Source: Bacteroidota bacterium
GTDB taxonomy: Bacteria; Bacteroidota; Bacteroidia; Chitinophagales; Chitinophagaceae
Assembly (NCBI GenBank): GCA_016868585.1
Contig: VGGR01000001.1
Location: 330,874 to 394,873 of the forward strand
DNA length: 64,000 nucleotides
Reading direction: 5' to 3'
The notes below the pieces were generated by a model. It did not search any database. It was not told where the DNA came from and saw only the letters and a list, made by a program, of their open reading frames with translations. Position numbers and translations under genes: made by a program. Shown piece after piece: positions 8,559 to 20,295 of the stretch (its first letter is position 1; every line of letters starts with the position of its first letter).

Positions 8559-8741
8559 CACTCCTGTTCAAAAAACCGGTAGGCTCGTAACGGCCGAAGA
8601 TCTTTGAAAGTTGGGAAACAATAGCACTCATTCTTGCTTCACGCGAGAATGAAACAAAAGGTAAGTCAAACGAAAACAATTCGATTTGACACGTTAATTT
8701 TCTCTTGAGAATTTTAAAATGTCAGTATCAAACATCATTTA
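8559..8741 (+). other. rRNA operon leader with boxA-like site and 16S processing arm
   Basis: This gene-free stretch holds a boxA-like GATCTTTGAAAGTTGG at 8599-8614 and the 5' arm of a 16S processing stem at 8651-8671 (GAAACAA, then AGGTAAG, then AAAC). The arm is complementary to the sequence just downstream of 16S (10279-10301). The ORF-track entries here are not genes. Confidence 0.7.
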
Positions 8742-10272
<1,531 letters not shown>

Positions 10273-10278
10273 TAGAGT

Positions 10279-10301
10279 GTTTACTTACCTGCTATTGTTT
10301 C
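10279..10301 (+). other. 3' arm of 16S processing stem
   Basis: GTTTACTTACC and TTGTTTC are complementary to the leader segment 8651-8671, with a small internal bulge, so the transcript can form a long helix enclosing 16S as expected for RNase III cleavage. Confidence 0.7.
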
Positions 10302-10364
10302 TTCTTCTTTCATTGTTTTAGTTCTTTGTATCGGAAACCCGTAACACGGGGGCTACAAACAAAT

Positions 10365-10439
10365 AGATCCGTAGCTCAGCCTGGTTAGAGCACTACACTG
10401 ATAATGTAGGGGTCAGCAGTTCAAATCTGCTCGGGTCTA
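10365..10439 (+). tRNA. tRNA-Ile (GAT)
   Basis: Acceptor AGATCCG pairs with CGGGTCT (one T-G pair). The D arm is GCTC/GAGC. The anticodon arm CTACA-CTGATAA-TGTAG gives GAT. The T arm is AGCAG/CTGCT and the discriminator is A. No CCA is encoded. It lies in the 16S-23S spacer, the usual place for this tRNA. Confidence 0.96.
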
Positions 10440-10530
10440 CTGAAGGACGAACTCGTTTGGTCACTGGTTCCCTGGTCATGTAAAGCCCTGCCTGAACTGC
10501 CAACAGAACTACCAACTCCAGACTACAATC

Positions 10531-10604
10531 GGGGGATTAGCTCAGTTGGCTAGAGCATTAGCTTTGCAAGCTAAGGGTCATCGGTTCGACTCCGATATCC
10601 TCCA
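10531..10604 (+). tRNA. tRNA-Ala (TGC)
   Basis: Acceptor GGGGGAT pairs with ATCCTCC (one G-T pair). The anticodon arm TTAGC-TTTGCAA-GCTAA gives TGC. The T arm is ATCGG/CCGAT and the discriminator is A. Second tRNA of the 16S-23S spacer. Confidence 0.96.
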
Positions 10605-10613
10605 CAGATCTTT

Positions 10614-10662
10614 AGATGTGATTCATAATGGTGAATCATCTGGTTCAAGTCCAGCACATCTG
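10614..10662 (+). other. tRNA-like mini-element in the 16S-23S spacer
   Basis: A perfect 7-base acceptor-like stem (AGATGTG with CACATCT) stacks directly on a T-arm-like hairpin (CTGG-TTCAAGT-CCAG). The D and anticodon arms are replaced by one short hairpin (ATTCA-TAATGG-TGAAT). Its 49 bases are too short for a decoding tRNA and no anticodon arm is present. It could be a tRNA relic, a processing signal, or a structured spacer element. Confidence 0.5.
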
Positions 10663-10684
10663 CTTGTTCGCTATTTGCGAATCA

Positions 10685-10715
10685 GCTCTTTGACATATTG
10701 GAAAATAAATGTTAG
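10685..10715 (+). other. boxA-like site and 5' arm of 23S processing stem
   Basis: GCTCTTTGACATATTGG resembles the boxA antitermination sequence of Bacteroidetes rRNA spacers. The overlapping ACATATTGGAAAAT (10693-10706) and TGTTAG (10710-10715) are complementary to 13659-13677 downstream of 23S, so this segment is also one side of the long helix that encloses 23S. Confidence 0.7.
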
Positions 10716-10830
10716 ATGAGTATCTAACAATTCGATCACAATTTTAACAATCACACCATTTTTTGGTTGGTCTGAAGAAATGTGGTCGGGTAACAACTAC
10801 AAGAATAACAAATTCTAGTTTTTAATTTTT

Positions 10831-13623
<2,793 letters not shown>

Positions 13624-13658
13624 TTTTTTTTCTTTTTTTAAAGAAAACAAGGTACTCG

Positions 13659-13677
13659 CTAACATTTTCCAATATGT
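13659..13677 (+). other. 3' arm of 23S processing stem
   Basis: CTAACATTTTCCAATATGT is the reverse complement of two segments in the 16S-23S spacer (TGTTAG and ACATATTGGAAAAT), separated there by three extra bases, giving a stem of about 20 pairs around 23S. Confidence 0.75.
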
Positions 13678-13710
13678 TAATCTTATTGCTGCAGCAATGC
13701 AGTGAAGATC

Positions 13711-13823
<113 letters not shown>

Positions 13824-13828
13824 TTATT

Positions 13829-13858
13829 AGCCCAATCGGTTTCCGGTTGGGCTTTTTT
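13829..13858 (+). terminator. rRNA operon terminator
   Basis: AGCCCAA-TCGG-TTT-CCGG-TTGGGCT forms a nearly perfect stem followed by TTTTTT. It ends the rRNA transcript just after 5S. Confidence 0.9.
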
Positions 13859-13920
13859 ATTTCTTCCAATTGCTATTTATAGCGCAGCGATAATTTTTAT
13901 AATTTACATCCCAAGATTTA

Positions 13921-15660
13921 TTATTGTAAAACCCTAAATACCGGATAGCGGTTATGGTCGGGTTCGACCCAAGGTGAATTCCTATAAACAAAATCCAATT
14001 GTGCACGGGCACTTTTTGCAAAGTTTGTGTCTGCTGCTCTGCGTTGCTCCAGCTGTGTTCTTAGTGCAGGATTTTCACTTAAGTATTGAGTCGCTTTATC
14101 CTCAAAAACATAGGCGGAATAGCCTTCTTTTTGCCCCAGGATGGCATCAAAAAAGTTCCAGGCAAAATAAGAGTCCTCAGCTTGCGGTTCCAATGTTTCT
14201 ATTAAGAAACGATTGGCCGGTTGGTCCATGGGGATATACCAGTCTCCTTTGCGAAACCGATGTCTGGCATATTGCTTGCTCACCACTACGTCACTATTGA
14301 GGTGGTGCATTTCATACTGCCGCGGTGTTGTTTTGTAATCTTCAATTTTATACCATTCAACAAATTCCAGTGTGGTGTCCTTTTCGAATCTACTCATTTG
14401 TACATTGTTGGCTAAGAGCCGATCAATCACTTTCCACCATCCCTGTGGAATGATATACGCTTTTGGTTTTACTATGTACAGTTCAGGAACAAATTTGTCA
14501 ACTACTTTTATGGTTTTAGTGAATGGTTTTGATCGGTCATAATACAGTCTGCTTAGACCGGATACTTCGCTGGGCTTAGTTCCTGATTCATATCCCTTGA
14601 AGGTGTACTCAGTAAAGCCTGATTTGTCTGGTTTCCATTTGATCGGAAATCGATCAGCCGTTGCCGCTGCGCGCTTTGCTTCTTTGCGCAAGGCCTTTAT
14701 TTCTTGTCCATTTTTTCCAGTAAAGGACAGGAAGGTTTCCAGTAAGGCAAGCGTGGCCATCACTCGTTGATCATATGATTTTAACATATGGGTTTCTGGT
14801 ACAAAAGCAAAGCTGTGCCAGAGTGTAGCGTATCCGCTTGTATAGCGTGGGCTATCCCAATAGGTACTCCATCCATTTTCCGGTTTATTTCCAAAAGCAT
14901 TTACATAAGGAACCATATCAAATCCCCTTTCTTTCATTCCTGTAAATAGTGCGGGTTCAAACTGTGATCTAAGAAAATGCTCCATAACACCCCCCAACTT
15001 ACTAGGTTGGCTGGTGAGTAAGGTCATTACGTGTTGATAGTCTGCCCCATTGCTTACGTGGTTATCGATAAATACGTCTGGATCGCATTCCTGAAAAATG
15101 GAACTGAACGACAAAGCCTCTTTTGAATCGCATTTGATGAAATCTCTGTTAAGGTCCAAGTATTGCGAATTTCCTCTTGAGCCAAATGCTGTCGGACCTT
15201 CCTGATCCACTCTAAAGTTTGTGCTTCTATTTAGGCATCCCCCAATATTAAAAATCGGGATGATGGCGATCACTAGATTGGGCGACAGAGTTATTTTTTT
15301 ATCAATGATCTTTTTTACAAGCAACATACTGGCATCAATGCCATCAGGTTCTCCAGGGTGGATCCCATTGTTGATCAAAATAATGGTAGCGCCAGCTTCC
15401 CGGGCAGCACTAATGGAACTAAAGCCCTTACTACTTACCATTGCTAAGTGCAGGGGGAAGCCAGCGTCGGTTGGCCCTTTTGTTTGGAGGTTTAAAAGAG
15501 GAGAGTATTGATCCGCCTTTTTCCACCACGTAATTATTTCTTCATAGGTCGGTGTTTCATTTCCCTGTGTTTTTTCAAAATGAGTTTGAAGAATATTTTG
15601 TCCATGAAGAAAGCCTGTCGAAAAAAACAGGCTAATTGCCAATGTAAAAAGTATGCGCAT
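13921..15660 (-). CDS. M14 family zinc carboxypeptidase, secreted
   Basis: A predicted exported metallopeptidase of about 579 residues. The longer ORF starts at 15705, but its first 15 codons run through the rpsT terminator; the internal ATG begins a signal peptide MRILFTLAISLFFSTGFLHG and is preferred. Zinc ligands are visible in NNGIHPGEPDG (HxxE) and in VFIDNHVSNG, and the catalytic glutamate is probably in FAFVPETHML. Those are the positions expected for M14 enzymes, which remove C-terminal residues from peptides. The last 200 residues are less conserved. It is transcribed downstream of rpsT across a terminator. Substrate unknown. Confidence 0.85.
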   Translation of the reverse strand: MRILFTLAISLFFSTGFLHGQNILQTHFEKTQGNETPTYEEIITWWKKADQYSPLLNLQTKGPTDAGFPLHLAMVSSKGFSSISAAREAGATIILINNGIHPGEPDGIDASMLLVKKIIDKKITLSPNLVIAIIPIFNIGGCLNRSTNFRVDQEGPTAFGSRGNSQYLDLNRDFIKCDSKEALSFSSIFQECDPDVFIDNHVSNGADYQHVMTLLTSQPSKLGGVMEHFLRSQFEPALFTGMKERGFDMVPYVNAFGNKPENGWSTYWDSPRYTSGYATLWHSFAFVPETHMLKSYDQRVMATLALLETFLSFTGKNGQEIKALRKEAKRAAATADRFPIKWKPDKSGFTEYTFKGYESGTKPSEVSGLSRLYYDRSKPFTKTIKVVDKFVPELYIVKPKAYIIPQGWWKVIDRLLANNVQMSRFEKDTTLEFVEWYKIEDYKTTPRQYEMHHLNSDVVVSKQYARHRFRKGDWYIPMDQPANRFLIETLEPQAEDSYFAWNFFDAILGQKEGYSAYVFEDKATQYLSENPALRTQLEQRRAADTNFAKSARAQLDFVYRNSPWVEPDHNRYPVFRVLQ

Positions 15661-15689
15661 AAGCTGTCTTTTTATAAAAATAAGTGAAA

Positions 15690-15718
15690 TAAAAAAGGCA
15701 CCCATATGGAGTGCCTTT
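15690..15718 (-). terminator. rpsT terminator
   Basis: AAAGGCAC and GTGCCTTT form the stem. On the minus strand it is followed by TTTTTTATTTC, so it serves rpsT and precedes the M14 peptidase gene. A short tandem repeat (TTATTTAGTAAG twice) lies between the rpsT stop and the stem. Confidence 0.8.
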
Positions 15719-15751
15719 AATAAAATTATTTAGTAAGGTTATTTAGTAAGA

Positions 15752-16003
15752 TTATTTGACCGTATTTGCTTTCTTAGCCAACTTACTTTTCAAATTGGCG
15801 GCTTTGTTTTTGTGAATGATTCCGCGCTTGGCTAATTTGTCAATCATAGCAGCTACAGCAGGAAGTTGATCCTTCATTTCACTGGATCCAGCCGCCTTGA
15901 GGTCGCGGATGGCATTGCGGGTAGTTTTTCCGTAATATTTGTTACGTTCACGACGCTTGGCAGCCTGGCGGGTGTCTTTTTTGGTAGCACTATGGTTAGC
16001 CAT
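15752..16003 (-). CDS. rpsT: 30S ribosomal protein S20
   Basis: An 83-residue, lysine-rich protein beginning MANHSATKKDTRQAAKRRER, with the middle block RNAIRDLKAA and the C-terminal HKNKAANLKSKLAKK, all standard for bS20, which binds the 5' domain of 16S rRNA. It has its own promoter and terminator and is monocistronic. The length is typical. Confidence 0.96.
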   Translation of the reverse strand: MANHSATKKDTRQAAKRRERNKYYGKTTRNAIRDLKAAGSSEMKDQLPAVAAMIDKLAKRGIIHKNKAANLKSKLAKKANTVK

Positions 16004-16023
16004 CTAGCTTTGTTTAAGGGGTG

Positions 16024-16055
16024 CGAAGGTAGGGAATACCTACTTTTTAACCAAA
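16024..16055 (-). promoter_or_regulatory. rpsT promoter
   Basis: On the minus strand TTTG, 20 bases, TACCTTCG, ending about 20 bases before the rpsT ATG. The -7 variant TACCTTCG is the same as in rRNA promoter P2. Confidence 0.8.
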
Positions 16056-16160
16056 TTTGTCCCATCTCTTTGTACACTAATCTATTAGAGAACTTCCGAG
16101 TTCATGGATTTTGAACGATATTTGTGCCCCAAATCCGGGATATCTAACACCTTGGCATTC

Positions 16161-18911
16161 ATGAAGGATTTTTCCTACGTAACCCAATCGCATCCTGCAT
16201 ACATTGAAAATCTATATCAGGATTTTATAAAGGATCCGCAATCGGTGGACGCTGATCTAAGAAAGTTTTTTGAGGGCTTTGATTTTGCCATAAGCACAGG
16301 TAAATTTTCCGGTGAAACTTCTATTCCGGTTCCCGTCCAAAAAGATGAATCAGTTGCATCAAATTGGCAAGACGAACTAAAGGTTTATCGACTGATTCTT
16401 GGCTATAGAAATAAAGGGCATCTCATTGCAACTACCAATCCGATTCGCGCCCGTAAAGATCGTGGTGCGCATATCAAATTGGCAGATTTTGGGTTAAGTG
16501 AATTGGATTTAGAACGAACTTTTCAAGCTGGTCAATTAATTGGTTTAAACAATGCTTCGCTTCGTGTTATAGTAGAGAAGTTGGCAACTTTTTACGCCTC
16601 CTCCGTTGGTGTTGAGTACAAGTATATTAGTGACTCTGTAAAAACAAACTGGATAACGGAAGCCATTGAGCAGCGGCTTTTCCAGCCCCTGCCAATTGAA
16701 CAGAAAAGACGTGTGTTGGAAAAGCTCAACCAGGGCGTAATGTTTGAGCGATTTTTACACACCAAGTATGTTGGCCAAAAAAGATTTTCACTTGAGGGAG
16801 GAGAAACAACCATTGCGGCATTAGATGCTATCATCAATGCAGCGGCCTCTTATGATGTAAAAGAGGTGGTGATCGGAATGGCACATCGCGGAAGATTGAA
16901 TGTGTTGGCCAATGTGCTGGGCAAAACCTATGCGTATATTTTTAGTGAATTCGAAGGCACGGCAAAGGTTGATCAAACCATGGGCAGTGGAGACGTTAAA
17001 TACCACATGGGCTATGGTAGTGAAGTGAAAACTGACCATGAAAAAACTATTAGCTTAAAGCTGATGCCCAACCCCTCGCATCTGGAAGCAGTGAACCCTG
17101 TTGTGCTCGGATTTTCGCGAGCCAAGGCAGATGTGATGCATGGGTCAAATTTTAATCAAATTCTTCCTATTCTTATTCACGGTGATGCTTCCGTAGCTGG
17201 TCAGGGAATTGTCTATGAGGTGTTACAGATGAGTAACCTCGAAGGATATCATACCGGGGGAACCCTGCATTTTATCATCAATAATCAAATAGGCTTTACC
17301 ACGGACTTTGAAGATGCGCGGAGTTCCGATTATTGCACGTCTTTGGCAGCAGCCATTCAAGCTCCTGTTTTTCATGTGAACGGGGACCACCCCGAAGCGG
17401 TGGTGCGATGTGTGGAAATTGCAACCGCCTATCGACAACAATTTCATCAGGACGTTTTCATTGATATGGTTTGCTATCGCAGGCATGGGCATAATGAGGG
17501 CGATGATCCTAAATTTACACAACCCCACTTATATCAGCTGATAGAGAAACACGCCAACCCAAGGGAAATATATATCAATACGCTATTGCAAAAGGGAGGG
17601 GCTGAATTACAGTCATTAGCAAGGGAGATGGAGAAAAAGTTTTGGCAGGATTTGCAAGAGAGGCTGGATGAGGTAAAGCAAAATCCATTGCCCTATCAAT
17701 ATCAGCCACCCGAACTGGAGTGGAAGAAATTAAGAAGAGCTACTGCAGCTGATTTTTTAAATTCACCTGATACCTCGGTGCCGGAGCCGGTAATAAGAGA
17801 AATGTTGCGTGCACTGTTTAACTGGCCCGCTGATTTTAAGCCTTCACGAAAAGTCGAAAAAATAGTACAAGAAAAAGCCAAGTTGTTGGAGCAGGAGTCA
17901 AAAATCGACTGGGCTACCGCAGAGTTATTGGCGTATGCAAGTTTGCTTCGTGAAGGAAAAGATGTTCGGTTAAGCGGACAGGATGTTCGTCGCGGCACTT
18001 TCTCGCACCGTCATGCTGTGTTGCGCGACGAAAACAATGATAAACCATATAATCGACTATCCGCAATACCGGGTGCTACCGGGCAGTTTAGAATTTATAA
18101 TTCTTTATTGAGTGAATACGGTGTATTGGGATTTGAATATGGTTATGCATTAGCAAATCCCCAGGCATTGGTGGTGTGGGAAGCGCAGTTTGGGGATTTT
18201 GCCAACGGGGCTCAAACACTAATTGATCAGTTCATTGCGGCTGGGGAGCAAAAGTGGAATCGTATGAACGGGGTTACCTTATTGTTACCTCATGGCTATG
18301 AGGGGCAAGGGCCTGAGCACAGCAGTGCTCGTTTAGAGCGTTTTTTACAGTTGGCTGCAGAGTTGAATATGGTGGTTACCAATGTTACCACAGCGGCCAA
18401 CCTGTTTCATTTATTGCGTCGCCAGTTGACCTGGCCATTTAGGAAACCATTGATCAACTTTTCTCCAAAGGCAAATCTTCGCTATCCAGGCACTTATTCT
18501 GCACTAGATCTATTTAGCCAAGGAAAATTTCAAGAGGTGATCGACGATGCGCATGTAGATCCTACACAGACTAAAAAAGTGCTGCTTTGCGCAGGTAAAA
18601 TTTATTTTGAATTGCTTGAAAAGCGTGATAAAGAGGCCAGAAAGGATTTGGCTATTGTTCGGCTGGAACAATTCTATCCGCTGCCGATCAATCAACTTGA
18701 CATTTTACAGCAGCGTTATGCCGGTGCTACTTGGTTCTGGGCGCAGGAAGAGCCTCAAAACATGGGGGCAGCGGCTTACCTCAAAATGCAATGGCGTGGG
18801 GTAAACTTTGGAGTGGTTAGCAGGCAGCCTTCTGCTTCAACAGCAACTGGCTATAATAAAATTCATATTAAAGAACAGGCGGAATTAATCGAAACTGCCT
18901 TTACTGTCTAA
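16161..18911 (+). CDS. sucA: 2-oxoglutarate dehydrogenase E1 component
   Basis: The thiamine-diphosphate E1 subunit decarboxylates 2-oxoglutarate in the TCA cycle. The ORF opens 19 codons earlier, but MKDFSYVTQSHPAYIENLYQ is the conserved N-terminus and is chosen. Signatures in order: GMAHRGRLNVLANVLGK, NPSHLEAVNPVV, HGDASVAGQGIVYE, HFIINNQIGFTT, YRRHGHNEGDDP and, near the C-terminus, the transketolase-like pyrimidine-binding part with VVWEAQFGDFANGAQ and ARLERFLQL. About 916 residues, normal for OdhA/SucA. sucB follows 14 bases downstream, so E1 and E2 are made from one transcript; the E3 gene is not in this window. Confidence 0.96.
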   Translation: MKDFSYVTQSHPAYIENLYQDFIKDPQSVDADLRKFFEGFDFAISTGKFSGETSIPVPVQKDESVASNWQDELKVYRLILGYRNKGHLIATTNPIRARKDRGAHIKLADFGLSELDLERTFQAGQLIGLNNASLRVIVEKLATFYASSVGVEYKYISDSVKTNWITEAIEQRLFQPLPIEQKRRVLEKLNQGVMFERFLHTKYVGQKRFSLEGGETTIAALDAIINAAASYDVKEVVIGMAHRGRLNVLANVLGKTYAYIFSEFEGTAKVDQTMGSGDVKYHMGYGSEVKTDHEKTISLKLMPNPSHLEAVNPVVLGFSRAKADVMHGSNFNQILPILIHGDASVAGQGIVYEVLQMSNLEGYHTGGTLHFIINNQIGFTTDFEDARSSDYCTSLAAAIQAPVFHVNGDHPEAVVRCVEIATAYRQQFHQDVFIDMVCYRRHGHNEGDDPKFTQPHLYQLIEKHANPREIYINTLLQKGGAELQSLAREMEKKFWQDLQERLDEVKQNPLPYQYQPPELEWKKLRRATAADFLNSPDTSVPEPVIREMLRALFNWPADFKPSRKVEKIVQEKAKLLEQESKIDWATAELLAYASLLREGKDVRLSGQDVRRGTFSHRHAVLRDENNDKPYNRLSAIPGATGQFRIYNSLLSEYGVLGFEYGYALANPQALVVWEAQFGDFANGAQTLIDQFIAAGEQKWNRMNGVTLLLPHGYEGQGPEHSSARLERFLQLAAELNMVVTNVTTAANLFHLLRRQLTWPFRKPLINFSPKANLRYPGTYSALDLFSQGKFQEVIDDAHVDPTQTKKVLLCAGKIYFELLEKRDKEARKDLAIVRLEQFYPLPINQLDILQQRYAGATWFWAQEEPQNMGAAAYLKMQWRGVNFGVVSRQPSASTATGYNKIHIKEQAELIETAFTV

Positions 18912-18925
18912 TTAAGTAATCTTCT

Positions 18926-20161
18926 ATGATAGAAATTAAAGTACCCACAGTAGGAGAGTCCATTTCAGAAGTCCAATTACTTCGCTGGAATAAAAAAACA
19001 GGCGACTATGTGGAGCGAGACCAAGTAATTGCTGAGCTTGAAAGTGAAAAAGCAACTTTTGAGGTCAATGCCGAAAAAGCAGGTGTGCTAACTACTATCG
19101 CCGCGGAGGGGGACCAACTGAAAATGGGAGAACTTCTTGCCACCATAGATGAAACGGCAAAAGCTCCACAGGCAACTATTGAAATCACCGCTCCCAAGCC
19201 TCCCGTAGTAACTACTATTCAGGCTACTGCTCCAACACAAAAGTCTGCTGCTAGTGAGCCTGCTACGGTTGAGATGAAAGCCACACCACTTGCTTCTGCT
19301 TTACTTGCCGAGAAAAAAGTAGATCCTTCTCAGGTAAAACCTACGGGACCGCAAGGAAAAATTGTAAAAGACGATGTCCTGAAAGCCTTGGAGCAGCCCG
19401 GTAAGCTCCCATTTGAAAATCAAACTTTGTCTGCCCGCGAGGAGCGTAAGGAAAAGATGAGTAATCTTCGAAAAACCATTGCAAAGAGATTGGTAGAGGC
19501 AAAAAATGGCACGGCAATGCTGACCACTTTCAATGAGGTTGATATGAGTGCCATCCTTGCTGTCAGAGCAGCTTACAAGGATAAATTTAAAGAGGTGCAT
19601 GGGGTGGGGCTTGGGTTTATGAGCTTTTTTACCAAAGCTTGTTCAGTGGCCTTGCGTGAATGGCCCTCAGTGAATGCTTCAATTGATGCGGACACGATCC
19701 TTTATCACGATTATGCAGATATCGGTATTGCGGTTAGCACACCACGCGGACTTACGGTTCCCGTAATGAGAAATGTTGAGAGCATGAGTATGGCAGATGT
19801 AGAGAAAAAAGTAGCGGAGTTGGCTGTGAAAGCAAGAGATAGTAAGTTGACTGCCGAGGAATTGACAGGCGGTACTTTTACCATTACCAATGGGGGTGTT
19901 TTTGGCTCGCTCATGAGCACACCAATTATCAATGCCCCGCAGAGTGCAATTTTAGGGATGCATAAAATTCAGGAAAGACCAACGGTTGAAAAAGGACAGG
20001 TGGTGGTTCGTCCTATGATGTATCTGGCGCTCAGTTATGATCATCGTATTATCGATGGCAGAGAGTCGGTTGGTTTCTTGGTGCGTGTAAAAGAGTTGCT
20101 TGAAAATCCCGCTCAATTGTTGATCGGTAAAGATCCGGTCAAAACACTGTTAGAGATTTGA
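18926..20161 (+). CDS. sucB: Dihydrolipoyl succinyltransferase (2-oxoglutarate dehydrogenase E2)
   Basis: E2 transfers the succinyl group from E1 to CoA on a lipoyl arm. Three modules are visible: one lipoyl domain (residues 1-78) with the lipoylated lysine in [17 protein letters not shown], an Ala/Pro-rich linker, a peripheral subunit-binding domain ([19 protein letters not shown], about residues 120-155) and the catalytic acyltransferase domain ending with the active-site [11 protein letters not shown]. The length is 411 residues with a single lipoyl domain, as usual for the succinyltransferase. It follows sucA closely and is followed by a strong hairpin. Confidence 0.96.
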   Translation: MIEIKVPTVGESISEVQLLRWNKKTGDYVERDQVIAELESEKATFEVNAEKAGVLTTIAAEGDQLKMGELLATIDETAKAPQATIEITAPKPPVVTTIQATAPTQKSAASEPATVEMKATPLASALLAEKKVDPSQVKPTGPQGKIVKDDVLKALEQPGKLPFENQTLSAREERKEKMSNLRKTIAKRLVEAKNGTAMLTTFNEVDMSAILAVRAAYKDKFKEVHGVGLGFMSFFTKACSVALREWPSVNASIDADTILYHDYADIGIAVSTPRGLTVPVMRNVESMSMADVEKKVAELAVKARDSKLTAEELTGGTFTITNGGVFGSLMSTPIINAPQSAILGMHKIQERPTVEKGQVVVRPMMYLALSYDHRIIDGRESVGFLVRVKELLENPAQLLIGKDPVKTLLEI

Positions 20162-20181
20162 GTAGATATCACGCATATTTG

Positions 20182-20231
20182 AAAAGGGCTGTTTCCCTCT
20201 TAGAACAATATGATGGGGAAGAGCCTTTTTC
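20182..20231 (+). terminator. Terminator of sucAB
   Basis: AAAAGGGCT pairs with AGCCTTTTT and, after one G-G mismatch, TTTCCC pairs with GGGGAA. This gives about 15 pairs with the T run forming the 3' edge. It lies in the convergent gap between sucB and the subtilase gene. Confidence 0.65.
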
Positions 20232-20295
20232 CATTGATTATAAAAATGAAATTGCAAAGGATAAAAAAGTAGGGGCTACGGGTCGCTACAAAAAG

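Noticed and set aside
10614-10662. Spacer element as a functional tRNA
   Set aside because: Only 49 bases long, without an anticodon arm; kept as a tRNA-like element, not a tRNA gene.
15725-15752. Short tandem repeat TTATTTAGTAAG, two copies
   Set aside because: Only two copies beside the rpsT stop; no sign of an array, CRISPR or regulatory function.
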